Part shown: positions 8,359 to 17,296 of the stretch, one piece after another
Position numbering within the stretch: position 1 is the first letter of the stretch
Layout of the letters: the number at the start of each line of letters is the position of its first letter
DNA from: Roseomonas sp.
GTDB lineage: Bacteria; Pseudomonadota; Alphaproteobacteria; Acetobacterales; Acetobacteraceae
DNA: 45,428 nucleotides
Direction: 5' to 3'
NCBI GenBank assembly: GCA_020250005.1
Contig: JADCES010000007.1
Location: forward strand, 1-45,428
Translations under genes and position numbers: made by a program
The notes under the pieces: model-generated
The model's database searches: none
What the model saw: only the letters and a program-made list of their open reading frames with translations
What the model was told of the DNA's origin: nothing

Positions 8359-9291
8359 TCAGGCGGCCTTTCGCGGCGCGGCGCGCAAGCGCGGGTCAAG
8401 CAAGCCGTAGAGCAAATCAACAATCAGATTGGCGCAAACCATGGTGATGGCGACCAGCAGCAAGATGCATTGCACCACCGCCAAATCCCGATTGGCGACG
8501 GCGACCACCAGTAATCGCCCCACCCCTGGCCAGGAGAATACACTTTCAACCACCACCGCCCCCGCGATCAAGGTGCCCACCATGAAGCCGATGATGGTGA
8601 CGGTAGGAATGGCGGCATTCGGTAAGGCATGGCCGGTGACAACTGCACGCCAGGGTACGCCTTTTGCGCTGGCGGTGCGGATATAGGGCTGGCCCAGAAC
8701 CTCAAGCATGGCGCTGCGCGTAAAGCGCGCCAAAACCGCTGCACCGCCAAGGCCCAAGGTAATCACTGGCAGAATGCCATGGCGCCAGCTTTCCTGCCCA
8801 CCTGAAGGTAGCCATCCAAGCTGTACGGCAAACACCAGCACAAGCAGCAGCCCCAAGACAAAGGACGGCACGGTAAAGCCTGCCACCGCGATGATCATCA
8901 CCACTCGATCCGCCAAAGAATTGCGATGCAAGGCAGCATAAATGCCAGCGGGAATGCCGAGACAAATCTTGATCGCAAGCGCAGGGAGCGTGAGCGCCAG
9001 CGTGGCCGGAATACGTTCCGTAACCAGCACAATCGCATCCCGCCCATCGCGCATGGACCGCCCAAGGTCACCCTGCAGGATGGCCCAAAAATAGGAGAGA
9101 TACTGCACCCAAATCGGCTCATCCAATCCCCATGCCGCGCGGAATGCCTCCACCGCTTCCGGTGGTGCATCTGCCCCCATGATGATTTGCGCGGGATCAC
9201 CCGAAAGGCGCAGCACCACAAAGGCAAAGGTAACGACCATGGCGATGGTCAAGGCAGCCCGCGCCAGGCGTGTGGCCAGAAAACGAAGCAT
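8359..9291 (-). CDS. Dpp/Opp-type ABC permease (DppB-like)
   Basis: A 310-residue permease with an N-terminal membrane segment (residues 7-27), the family phrase LRLSGDPAQIIMG, and five further segments. The DppB-type EAA loop is near residue 200 (YIRTASAKGVPWRAVVTGHALPNA), followed by VVVESVFSWPGVGRLLVVAV. The start overlaps the ATPase stop by one base (TGATG). This tight packing shows a single transcript with the neighbouring ABC subunits. Confidence 0.9.
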   Translation of the reverse strand: MLRFLATRLARAALTIAMVVTFAFVVLRLSGDPAQIIMGADAPPEAVEAFRAAWGLDEPIWVQYLSYFWAILQGDLGRSMRDGRDAIVLVTERIPATLALTLPALAIKICLGIPAGIYAALHRNSLADRVVMIIAVAGFTVPSFVLGLLLVLVFAVQLGWLPSGGQESWRHGILPVITLGLGGAAVLARFTRSAMLEVLGQPYIRTASAKGVPWRAVVTGHALPNAAIPTVTIIGFMVGTLIAGAVVVESVFSWPGVGRLLVVAVANRDLAVVQCILLLVAITMVCANLIVDLLYGLLDPRLRAAPRKAA

Positions 9292-10301
9292 CAGGCGGCC
9301 TCCTGCCCTATGTATCCTTGGCCCGCGCTCATTTCCCCATGCGCGACATGGCAGGCAACAAGCCGGCCATCTGGGCGCGCCTTCAGTGCGGGCGTTTCAC
9401 GCGCGCAAAGGCTGGTTGCCATCGGGCAGCGTGGATGAAAGGCGCAGCCCGAAGGCCGATCCGCCGGGTTGGGCGGGTCACCTTGCAAGACAATGCGCTG
9501 GCCCGCACGGCCAGGATGCGGAATGGCAGAGACAAGGGCGCGGGAATAAGGATGGGCCGGTTCATGCAGAACGCCATCCGGTTCTCCTTCTTCCACAATG
9601 CGGCCGAGATACATCACGGCGACACGGTGGCTCACTTGCCGAACTGCCCTGAGGTCATGGCTCACGAAAAGCATGGCGGTGCCGAATTGCTCCTGCAAAT
9701 CCACCAGCAAATTCATGACCTGCGCCTGAATCGAGACATCCAACGCGCTGATCGGTTCGTCACAAACCAGCAGCGCAGGATCGGTTGCCAAGGCACGCGC
9801 CAAAACCGCGCGTTGGCGCTGACCGCCGGAAAGCTCATGCGGATAGCGGGCACCCTGGTCAGGTCGCAACCCAACCGCGCGCAACAAGGTCTCAATCCGC
9901 GCGGCCCTTTCGGAACGGGCGCCGATGCCGTGGATCTCAAGCGGTTCACCCACTTGGGTCGCAATGGGCAGGCGACGATCAAGCGCGCCCAAAGGATCCT
10001 GAAATACCATTTGCATGCGCGCCCGCATGGCGCGCCAGACAGCACTGCCGGGTTGCGGCATCACCGCGCCGTCAAAACTGACATGCCCCGCATCCGGGGT
10101 TTCCATGCCGAGCACGAGCCGGCCTGTGGTTGACTTGCCGCAACCGGATTCGCCCACCAAGCCAAGCGTGCGCCCACGTTCCAATTTCAGCGAAACGCCA
10201 TCAACGGCCCGCACTTCCACCGCGCGGCCAAGCAAGCCCCGCCGCATGGCATAACGCCGTACCAGCCCATCAGCTTCAAGCAATGTTCCGCCGGCCTTCA
10301 T
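9291..10301 (-). CDS. Dpp/Opp-type ABC ATPase (DppF-like)
   Basis: An ATP-binding subunit of 336 residues. Walker A is GESGCGKST, the signature LSGGQRQRAVLARA, and Walker B LLVCDEPISALDVS. The C-terminal oligopeptide-transporter domain carries the CAFHPRCPMATSLC cysteine cluster typical of DppF/OppF proteins. The start overlaps the DppD-like stop by four bases (ATGA). It works with the DppD-like ATPase as a heterodimer driving the two permeases. Confidence 0.9.
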   Translation of the reverse strand: MKAGGTLLEADGLVRRYAMRRGLLGRAVEVRAVDGVSLKLERGRTLGLVGESGCGKSTTGRLVLGMETPDAGHVSFDGAVMPQPGSAVWRAMRARMQMVFQDPLGALDRRLPIATQVGEPLEIHGIGARSERAARIETLLRAVGLRPDQGARYPHELSGGQRQRAVLARALATDPALLVCDEPISALDVSIQAQVMNLLVDLQEQFGTAMLFVSHDLRAVRQVSHRVAVMYLGRIVEEGEPDGVLHEPAHPYSRALVSAIPHPGRAGQRIVLQGDPPNPADRPSGCAFHPRCPMATSLCARETPALKARPDGRLVACHVAHGEMSAGQGYIGQEAA

Positions 10302-11278
10302 GCAGGTATCCTTTCCAGCGGCAGCGCAGCAGGCGCCACGCGAATGCAGGCCGCGCGATGCTGACCAGAAAGGCCCATCAGGCCAGGTATTGCGGCATCA
10401 CAGGGGGCAGAACGAAATTGGCAGCGCGGCGCAAAGCCACAGCCAGGCGGCATGGCCCAGGGTTCCGGCACGCCACCCGGAATGGCAGCAAGGCGCCGGC
10501 GCGGCCCATCCATGGGCGGCAAGGCGCCGATCAAGCCTTGCGTGTAGGGATGTGCCGCCGCGTCAAAAAGCTGTGCTACCGGTGCCTCTTCCACGATGCG
10601 GCCGGCATACATGACCGCTACGCGTTCACAGGCTTCGGCAATCACACCAAGATCATGGCTGATCAGCACCAGCGCCATGCCCATCTGGCGGCGTATGGAT
10701 TGCAGCAATTCCAAAATCTGCGCCTGGATGGTCACATCCAAGGCGGTCGTGGGTTCGTCAGCCACCAGCAATTCAGGCTGACCGGCAAGCGCGATGGCAA
10801 TCATCACGCGCTGATTCTGCCCGCCTGATAATTCATGCGGATAGGCATCAAGCCTTCTGGCCGCGTCAGGGATGCCGACAAGATCAAGCAAGCGTTTTGC
10901 CTCGGCGCGCGCATTGCTGCCTGTCATGCCCCGGTGCAGACCGAGCGCTTCGATGATCTGCTTGCCGATACGATGAACAGGATTGAGGCTACTGGAGGGA
11001 TCCTGAAAAATCATCGCAATACGGCCACCGCGTACCTGCTCCAGAACAGGTGCCGGGGCGCCAATCAATTCCTGCCTATCCAGCATGACGCTGCCGGTGA
11101 TGCGGGCCTTGGGCGGCAGCAGGCCAAGCGCCGCAAGCCACGTGACGGATTTGCCGCAGCCGCTTTCGCCGACAAGCCCAACCGCCTCACCCTTGGCGAT
11201 TGAAAGATCTATGCCGCGCAGCGCTGGCGCGCCGTCAAAAGCGACCGACAGCCCAGTCAGGCGGACCAGCGGCTTCAT
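10298..11278 (-). CDS. Dpp/Opp-type ABC ATPase (DppD-like)
   Basis: An ATP-binding subunit of 326 residues. Walker A GESGCGKS is near residue 37, the Q-loop [13 protein letters not shown], the signature [16 protein letters not shown], and Walker [15 protein letters not shown]. The C-terminal domain has the conserved cysteines ([10 protein letters not shown], then CDAA and later AAC) seen in DppD/OppD. The start overlaps the upstream binding-protein stop by four bases. Together with the DppF-like protein it forms the motor of the importer. Confidence 0.9.
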   Translation of the reverse strand: MKPLVRLTGLSVAFDGAPALRGIDLSIAKGEAVGLVGESGCGKSVTWLAALGLLPPKARITGSVMLDRQELIGAPAPVLEQVRGGRIAMIFQDPSSSLNPVHRIGKQIIEALGLHRGMTGSNARAEAKRLLDLVGIPDAARRLDAYPHELSGGQNQRVMIAIALAGQPELLVADEPTTALDVTIQAQILELLQSIRRQMGMALVLISHDLGVIAEACERVAVMYAGRIVEEAPVAQLFDAAAHPYTQGLIGALPPMDGPRRRLAAIPGGVPEPWAMPPGCGFAPRCQFRSAPCDAAIPGLMGLSGQHRAACIRVAPAALPLERIPA

Positions 11279-12891
11279 GCACCAACCCGTAAATTACCGG
11301 GGCCAAACATCATCGCCCAGCCAGAGGAGGCGCGCCATTCGATATTGCGCCTTTTAGCGGTGAACGCAGCCGCGTGGTGCAGGGTGATATAGCCGGGGTC
11401 CTCTCGTTCCACGATGGTCATGATACGGCGGAAAAGCTCGCGCCGGCGATTCATGTCAGTTTCGGCCTCAAGCGCGGTGGATGCCCGGTTGAATTCCTCA
11501 TTCGCCCATTCACCATTGCGCTCAGCCTCGGTACCCGGGCCAAAGCTGCGGAGCAGCCCTGCCACCGGATCGCCAAAGACGGAAGTGTTGGACCAATCGC
11601 GCACGCCGCGGCCAGGTGTGCGTTCCGTCACCTGCGCGAAGTTTTCTTTCATTTCGATCACGACGTTGATGCCAACCGTGCGCCACATCTCCACCATGAT
11701 CTGCGCATTGGCCACTTGGTTGGTGTAGTAATTGTTCAATAGCCGATATGGGATAGGCTGTCCGCGATAATTCGCCTCACGCAGCAGGCGCCGCGCCTCG
11801 GCGGGATCAAAACGGGGATTTTCCCAATCGGCCAGGAACATCTGGCCATAGCTTTCCATTTGCATACCGCGCGGGATTTTGGTGCGACCCGCCCAAAGCG
11901 CATCCACCAGCACCTGCCGATCAATGGCATGCGTCATGGCGCGCCGAATGCGGGCATCTGCCAGAACGGGGTGCGTCTTATCGAAAGCAAGCTTGCGGAT
12001 ATTGTTGATTGGGCTGCCCAGAACCTCAAACCGCGAATTGCGTTCAACAACCGTGATTTGATCCGGCGGAATATCGCAGGCGAAATCATACTCCCCAGAA
12101 AAGAGGCCATTCAAGCGGCCTGAAACCTCGGGCACCTCAACAAACCGTATGCGTCGCGCGGGTGGCCTGCCGCCCCAGTATTCATCATGCGCCTCTAGCA
12201 CCAGCAGGGTATCGGGACGAAACTCAGCGATGCGATAGGGGCCGGTACCGATCGGCGCGCGCCCCCAGCCGAGCCAGCTATCCGAACGCGCAAAGGCCGC
12301 ACGGGAGAATATGGCGCCAACACTTTGCGCTATGCGGCCTTCCAGCGTGACATCCGGCATGCGATTGACGAAGCGCACGGTTTGAGCATCAAGCACTTCC
12401 ACACGCTCAAGCCCCGGATAGGTGCGGCGCCCGACAGCAATCACTTCCGCCGGCGGTTCTTTGGTAGCTGTCCCGGCAAGCACCGTGGTGCGGCCAGCGC
12501 CAGTAGCACCTTGTGTACCAAACAGGCGATCCGCGAAGGAGAAGGCAATATCCTCGGCAGTAAGGACGCTGCCATCATGGAATTTCACGCCTTGCCGCAG
12601 CGTCAGATCAAGGGTGCGCGCATCAACGCGCCGCCAGGAAGTGGCAAGCCCGGGCGTCAGCGCGGCATTACCCAGCCAATCGGTTGCGATCAATTGTTCG
12701 GCGTAAAGACCGTGAATGCGGAAGCCCACGTTGGATTGTTCACGCGGCGGTTCAAAGGTATTTGAATTGGAAAGCCGCTGAACCGCGATGGTAAGTGTTG
12801 GGCGCGTATCAGCTTGCGCTAAGGCGGGCGTGGCAAGTGGCGCCCCCAACAGGGCGGCGGGAGTGGCGAGAAAACTACGACGACGCAACAT
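11275..12891 (-). CDS. family-5 extracellular solute-binding protein, copy B
   Basis: A periplasmic binding protein of about 538 residues of the DppA/OppA family. The ORF track starts at 13158, inside the previous gene. The ATG at 12891 has an AAGGTG site and begins the signal peptide MLRRRSFLATPAALLGAPLATPALAQA, so it is chosen. The mature protein has the family phrases LRQGVKFHDGSVLTAEDIAFSF and GPYRIAEF. It is a clear paralogue of the gene just upstream (both have REQSNVG, AMTHAIDRQ and NYYTNQ), so the pair arose by tandem duplication. The two copies may bind different but related ligands for the same permease. Confidence 0.88.
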   Translation of the reverse strand: MLRRRSFLATPAALLGAPLATPALAQADTRPTLTIAVQRLSNSNTFEPPREQSNVGFRIHGLYAEQLIATDWLGNAALTPGLATSWRRVDARTLDLTLRQGVKFHDGSVLTAEDIAFSFADRLFGTQGATGAGRTTVLAGTATKEPPAEVIAVGRRTYPGLERVEVLDAQTVRFVNRMPDVTLEGRIAQSVGAIFSRAAFARSDSWLGWGRAPIGTGPYRIAEFRPDTLLVLEAHDEYWGGRPPARRIRFVEVPEVSGRLNGLFSGEYDFACDIPPDQITVVERNSRFEVLGSPINNIRKLAFDKTHPVLADARIRRAMTHAIDRQVLVDALWAGRTKIPRGMQMESYGQMFLADWENPRFDPAEARRLLREANYRGQPIPYRLLNNYYTNQVANAQIMVEMWRTVGINVVIEMKENFAQVTERTPGRGVRDWSNTSVFGDPVAGLLRSFGPGTEAERNGEWANEEFNRASTALEAETDMNRRRELFRRIMTIVEREDPGYITLHHAAAFTAKRRNIEWRASSGWAMMFGPGNLRVGA

Positions 12892-12895
12892 CACC

Positions 12896-14515
12896 TTAAC
12901 CCCCCCAATTGCCAGCCCGGAAATCCATGGCGAAGGCCGGGCTTGCCTTCCAGCGCGTATCGCGCCGCTTGGCGGTGAAGGTCGCGTTCTGATGCAGCAC
13001 GGTGAAGGCAGGGTCTTCGCGTTCCGCAATCTCCAGCATCCGGCGGAACGCGGCACGGCGGCGCGGACGATCCGTACTGGTTTCAAGTTCAGCGGATAGA
13101 CGGTTGAATTCCTCGTTCGTCCATTCGCCGACCTGCTGCTGCTGACCGCTTGGACCATGTTGGTTCACGATGGAGGAGACAGGATCGTTAAAGGGCGCGC
13201 TATTGGACCAATCCCGCACCGCACGCGGGGTTTCGCGGGAGAATATCTGCGCCCAATTCTCACGCATTTCGATCTGCACATTGATCCCAGCCTGGCGCCA
13301 CATTTCAACCAGCACTTGGGCCGTGGCGTTCTGGTTGGTGTAGTAGTTGTTCAGCAGGCGATAGGGGATCGGATCACCGCGATAATTCGCCTCACGCAAC
13401 AGGCGCCGCGCCTCATTCAAATTGAAGGCGGGCACCGCCCAATCCGCATGGAACATATCGCCATAATATTCCCACTGCAGACCCTTCGGCACCACGGTGC
13501 GGCCAGCCCAAAGACTGTCAACAATCGCCTGGCGATCAATGGCATGGGTCATGGCGCGCCTTATCCGCGCATCACGAAGCTGGGGGTGGTTCTTGTCAAA
13601 CACCGTAAGGCGATGATTCAGAATAGTCCCACCCTGTACTTCAAAGGCGCGATTGCGCTCGATCCCGGCAATTTGGTCAGGCGGCATGTCGCAGGCGAAT
13701 TGATATTCGCCCGACAGTAAGCCATTCAGGCGTGACGCAACTTCCGGCACTTCAACAAAGCGGATTTGCCGCAAGGGTGGGCGTCCGCCCCAATATTGAT
13801 CATGCGCGACCAGCGTCAGCGAGACATCAGGGCGGAATTCCGCCACCATATAAGGGCCTGTCGTGATAGGCTTACGCGCCCAATCAAGCCAGCTTGCAGC
13901 TTCATTAAAGCCACGACGTGAACAGATGTCGCTGCCATACCGGGCAAGCCGCCCTTCCATGGTTACATCCGGCGTCCGGTTCACGAAGCGCACGGTGTAA
14001 CGATCAACCACTTCAACCTTCTCAAGGGCCGGCCAGATACGCCGGGAAACGGCCACAACTTCGGGGGGAAGCTCCTTGCCTTGCGGCCCTTGACCAGGAA
14101 TGCGCGTGAAAAGTGTACCGCCGGCAGTGGTACCAGGCGTGCCGATCCCGAACATTCGTTCCGGCCCAAAGGAGAATGCCACATCCTCAGCCGTCATCTC
14201 ATCGCCATTGTGGAACATCACGCCCCGGCGTAGGGAAAGTTCAACCGTGCGATCATCAATACGGCGCCATTCCGTGGCGAGCCCCGGCATTGTTTCCAGA
14301 TTGCCGAGCCAATTCCGCCCCAGCAGCCCTTCCCAAAGTGAGGTGAAGAAGATGCGCTCACCTACGTTGGACTGTTCGCGCAATACCTCTAAGGTATTGC
14401 TATTGACGATTTTCTGCACAGCGATCGTGATCGAAGGGCGCTGATCCGATTGGGCAATTGCAAAACTAGGCAATAAGGCCAAGCCCGGAAGGGCAAGAAG
14501 TTCACGGCGCAGCAT
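12896..14515 (-). CDS. family-5 extracellular solute-binding protein, copy A
   Basis: A periplasmic binding protein of about 539 residues, DppA/OppA family. The start at 14515 is chosen because it has an AGGAG site and begins a signal peptide (MLRRELLALPGLALLPSFAIAQS); the track start at 14590 would run into the hydrolase gene. Family phrases include LRRGVMFHNGDEMTAEDVAFSF and ITTGPYMVAEF. It lies between the phosphonate monoester hydrolase gene and its own paralogue, four bases before the latter. The ligand is unknown. The operon context suggests an organophosphorus ester rather than a peptide. Confidence 0.88.
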   Translation of the reverse strand: MLRRELLALPGLALLPSFAIAQSDQRPSITIAVQKIVNSNTLEVLREQSNVGERIFFTSLWEGLLGRNWLGNLETMPGLATEWRRIDDRTVELSLRRGVMFHNGDEMTAEDVAFSFGPERMFGIGTPGTTAGGTLFTRIPGQGPQGKELPPEVVAVSRRIWPALEKVEVVDRYTVRFVNRTPDVTMEGRLARYGSDICSRRGFNEAASWLDWARKPITTGPYMVAEFRPDVSLTLVAHDQYWGGRPPLRQIRFVEVPEVASRLNGLLSGEYQFACDMPPDQIAGIERNRAFEVQGGTILNHRLTVFDKNHPQLRDARIRRAMTHAIDRQAIVDSLWAGRTVVPKGLQWEYYGDMFHADWAVPAFNLNEARRLLREANYRGDPIPYRLLNNYYTNQNATAQVLVEMWRQAGINVQIEMRENWAQIFSRETPRAVRDWSNSAPFNDPVSSIVNQHGPSGQQQQVGEWTNEEFNRLSAELETSTDRPRRRAAFRRMLEIAEREDPAFTVLHQNATFTAKRRDTRWKASPAFAMDFRAGNWGG

Positions 14516-14558
14516 AGGGGCTCTCCTGCGATGATGATTAATGGGCGTGACGGGTGGG

Positions 14559-16097
14559 TCAGACCGGGGGCTTGCGTTCTTCAAGGCCAAGCGGTGTGGC
14601 GCGATAATGCGTCAGCGTGCGTTCGGCATGGCGCATACGCTTTGACAAAGCCTTTTGCGCATAGGCCTTCACGAGATCCGCATGATCCGGATCATCCGCG
14701 AGGTTCGTGAATTGGTGGGGATCGCGGTTCAGGTCGAAGAAAAGAGGCGGCAGCGCGGCAAAATGGACATATTTGTATTGCGCGTCTTGCACCACGCACA
14801 ACGAAGACTCATCCATGGAAAGGCCGAGGGCGCTTTCCGGGTTTGAGTAGTGTACATCCCTAAAGTCATACTCATAAAACAGTACATCGCGCCAAGCTTT
14901 ACTCGGCAGATGCTCCAGCAACGGAAGCAATGAATGCCCGTCGCTGGAACGCGGCGCTGCACCACCAAGCGCTTCAAGGATCGTGGGCATCACATCCACG
15001 CTTTCGGTGAAGGCTTCTTCAATGGCACCCGCGCGGGTATTCCGCCCTGCATCCTTGATCACCAGTGGGATGCGGAAGCTTTCATCAAAATAACCGACCT
15101 TGCCGAGCAACCAATGATCGCCCAGCTGCTCACCATGATCTGAGGTGAAAATGATCATGGTGTTTTCCCATTGCCCATTCTCCTCCAACCAGGTGAAGAC
15201 ACGGCCAAGGCAATCATCAATTTCGGTAATCAGCCCGGCATAGGTCGCGCGCATTTGGCGGATGGAAGCCTCATCCAGCGTGCTCGCCGTGCCGCCGGCA
15301 CCATGGAAGAAGGAACCCTGTTTGATGTCGCGCAGATAGTGCCGGAGCAGCGGGTGCTGAGTCGTCTCCTCCTCCCAATGCGGCTTGCGCACGGGGGCCG
15401 GCATATCCTCTGGGCGGTACATCTTGTGATAGGGCGCCGGCGCGATGAAGGGCGGGTGCGGGCGATAATACCCAAGATGCAGGAACCAAGGCTTACCATT
15501 GCAGCCCTTGAGGTACGTCAGCGCCCGTTCGGTGAAATAGGTGCTGTCAGACAATTCAGCCGGGATACGGCAGGGCCGATCTGTGACGCCGGGGACAGCA
15601 TCCTCACCTTCGGGCAGCCAAATATCCTCCCGACGCGGCGGAAGCTTATATCCTTGATGCGCGAGCCAGCCGAAATAGCCATCCATGCTGGGTTCAAAAG
15701 CGCCAACGCTGCGGAAACCATCCATCAAATCGCCAAGCGTTGTGAAACGCGGATCGCGCGGGCCGGAAGTGCGCGGGTCTGGCGTGGAAGTCGTGTAGCC
15801 GATCAGGGCCGGGTCATAACCAAGCAACCGCAATTGCTTGGCAAGGTTAGTGTGGCGCGCATCAAGCGGTACTGTATTCTGCACCGCACGATGGTTCATC
15901 AAATAGAGCCCTGTGAGCAGGCTTGCCCGCGCTGGCCCACAAGGGACTGCATTCGTTACGTGATTGCGAAAGGTAACCCCTTCCCGGCATAGACGATCAA
16001 GATTCGGTGTACGCAGAAAATCTGCGCCAAGATGCGGAACAAAATCCGCGCGCCATTGATCAACAACAATGAGCAGGACGTTTTTTGGGGGAGCCAT
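14559..16097 (-). CDS. pehA: phosphonate monoester hydrolase / phosphodiesterase, sulfatase fold
   Basis: A 512-residue arylsulfatase-fold hydrolase. The sequence matches, nearly end to end as I remember it, the phosphonate monoester hydrolases of Rhizobium and Burkholderia: NVLLIVVDQWRADF at the start, VPCGPARASLLTGLYLMNHR with the C-x-P-x-R formylglycine motif (Cys53), DPRFTTLGDLMDGFRSVGAFEP, and SDHGEQLGDHWLLGK for the metal. These enzymes cleave phosphonate monoesters and phosphodiesters and have side activity on sulfate esters. There is no signal peptide, so it acts in the cytoplasm on imported substrate. It is the first gene of the operon with the twin binding proteins and Dpp-type importer. 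It needs a formylglycine-generating enzyme, not seen in this window. Its leader contains a hairpin over the start codon and a Pho-box-like array. Confidence 0.88.
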   Translation of the reverse strand: MAPPKNVLLIVVDQWRADFVPHLGADFLRTPNLDRLCREGVTFRNHVTNAVPCGPARASLLTGLYLMNHRAVQNTVPLDARHTNLAKQLRLLGYDPALIGYTTSTPDPRTSGPRDPRFTTLGDLMDGFRSVGAFEPSMDGYFGWLAHQGYKLPPRREDIWLPEGEDAVPGVTDRPCRIPAELSDSTYFTERALTYLKGCNGKPWFLHLGYYRPHPPFIAPAPYHKMYRPEDMPAPVRKPHWEEETTQHPLLRHYLRDIKQGSFFHGAGGTASTLDEASIRQMRATYAGLITEIDDCLGRVFTWLEENGQWENTMIIFTSDHGEQLGDHWLLGKVGYFDESFRIPLVIKDAGRNTRAGAIEEAFTESVDVMPTILEALGGAAPRSSDGHSLLPLLEHLPSKAWRDVLFYEYDFRDVHYSNPESALGLSMDESSLCVVQDAQYKYVHFAALPPLFFDLNRDPHQFTNLADDPDHADLVKAYAQKALSKRMRHAERTLTHYRATPLGLEERKPPV

Positions 16098-16131
16098 CGG
16101 ATCACCTTGAATTCAAGTTCGATGATCCGAT
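16096..16131 (-). promoter_or_regulatory. hairpin enclosing the pehA start region
   Basis: A perfect 9-base inverted repeat (atcggatca and tgatccgat) flanks a 12-base palindrome, CTTGAATTCAAG. In the minus-strand transcript the 3' arm ends in the AUG start codon and the ribosome site AAGG is in the loop edge, so folding could limit translation. Confidence 0.45.
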
Positions 16132-16153
16132 AACGGCTGAGATTTTCAGCGGC

Positions 16154-16182
16154 ATGACGGTTATGCGTAATATTGATGACGT
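16154..16182 (-). promoter_or_regulatory. candidate Pho box upstream of pehA operon
   Basis: Read on the minus strand, units ACGTCAT, ATTACGC and CCGTCAT lie 11 bases apart. The outer two match the CTGTCAT-like unit well, the middle one less so. It lies about 57 bases before the pehA start. Confidence 0.5.
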
Positions 16183-16330
16183 CTTAACCTGACACGCTAG
16201 AGACTATTGCCAAATGTTCACATAAGCCGGACGTAGGGCGGCATGGTCCTTAGGCGCATGGCTTCACATGGCCATGGTCGAAGAAGGGCATCCGCGCGCA
16301 TTCGGCACGACAGCTCGGTTTGCAATCGCT

Positions 16331-17296
16331 CTAAGCCGTGGCTGAACTTAATTCCCGCACTGACACACCGAGGCCGGCAAGAATATTAAAAGCCGCTTCG
16401 GCCTCAATTGCCTGACGCGCGGCGAGCGTAGCTGAACCAAGATGCGGTGTGAATAAGCTCCGCGGATGATCAAGCAGTGCGCGGGGTATGGCGCGGGGGC
16501 GGTCAGGCAAGGCCCAATCCTCCATGGCAAAGACATCCGCTGCATAGCCGCCCAATTGCCCCGTTTGCAGCGCTTCAGCTACGGCCATTTCATCCACGGT
16601 GGAACCGCGGCCAATATTCACCAAAAGCGCGCCCTTGGGCAGCAAGGCAATGGCTGAAGCGCCAACGAGGTTTCGTGTCTCTGCTGTGAGCGGCAGGGCA
16701 GCGATGACCAAATCTGCCCCTTGTAGGGCCTGTTCCAGCGGCATGCGCTCAACACCAGGAACATCATTCACAGGGTCAACCCCGCGTAGATGGCAGCCAA
16801 AGGGCATCAACCGCATGGCAATGGCGCGCCCGAGCCGCCCAAGCCCAAGGATCGTCACCTTTGCGCCGTCCAAGCCGAGCCCATAGAATTTCGGCCGCCA
16901 GCCGTGAAAATCTGCACGTACCGCTGCGTCCCCACCACGGATATGCCTCGCCAGGCCAATCGCAAGACCAATGGCGAGTTCGGCGGTGGGGGAAGTAAGC
17001 AAATCAGGCACGATGGAAACCGCGATACCGCGCGCTTCACAGGCCGCGATATCAATATTATCGGCCCCCTTCAGCGCGCAGGCCAGAACCCGCAGCTTGG
17101 GCGCAGCCGTCAAAAGCTCAGCATCCACACGGTCCGTCATGAAGGCCATCATGGCCTCTGCTTCGGCCAGAGCGCCACGCAGCGTGGCATTGTCCCAAGG
17201 TTCATCATCCGTGGGATGGGCGACCGGGCCAGCGCGTTCCAGCAGGGCACGCGTCGCGGGGAAAATCCGCGCTGTGGCAATGATTCGGGCAGTCAT
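16331..17296 (-). CDS. ptxD: phosphite (phosphonate) dehydrogenase PtxD
   Basis: An NAD-dependent enzyme of 321 residues that oxidises phosphite to phosphate. It belongs to the D-2-hydroxyacid dehydrogenase family, but specific PtxD stretches are present: MMAFMTDRVDAE, CALKGADN (with Lys77), DLLTSPTAELAIGLA and QLGGYAADVFAMEDWALPDRPR. The Rossmann motif GLGRLG is at 151-156, the catalytic Arg at 230, Glu in the AMEDW segment and His285 in TPHLGSA. The track start at 17479 runs into the permease gene; ATG 17296 overlaps the permease stop by four bases and is chosen. It ends the ptxABCD operon. Loss of one of the PtxD-specific residues cannot be ruled out without alignment, but the match is strong. 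Confidence 0.9.
   Translation of the reverse strand: MTARIIATARIFPATRALLERAGPVAHPTDDEPWDNATLRGALAEAEAMMAFMTDRVDAELLTAAPKLRVLACALKGADNIDIAACEARGIAVSIVPDLLTSPTAELAIGLAIGLARHIRGGDAAVRADFHGWRPKFYGLGLDGAKVTILGLGRLGRAIAMRLMPFGCHLRGVDPVNDVPGVERMPLEQALQGADLVIAALPLTAETRNLVGASAIALLPKGALLVNIGRGSTVDEMAVAEALQTGQLGGYAADVFAMEDWALPDRPRAIPRALLDHPRSLFTPHLGSATLAARQAIEAEAAFNILAGLGVSVRELSSATA

Noticed and set aside
9270-10133. Long plus-strand ORF over the DppF-like ATPase gene
   Set aside because: It is antisense to Walker and signature motifs of a clear ATPase; no protein-like features.
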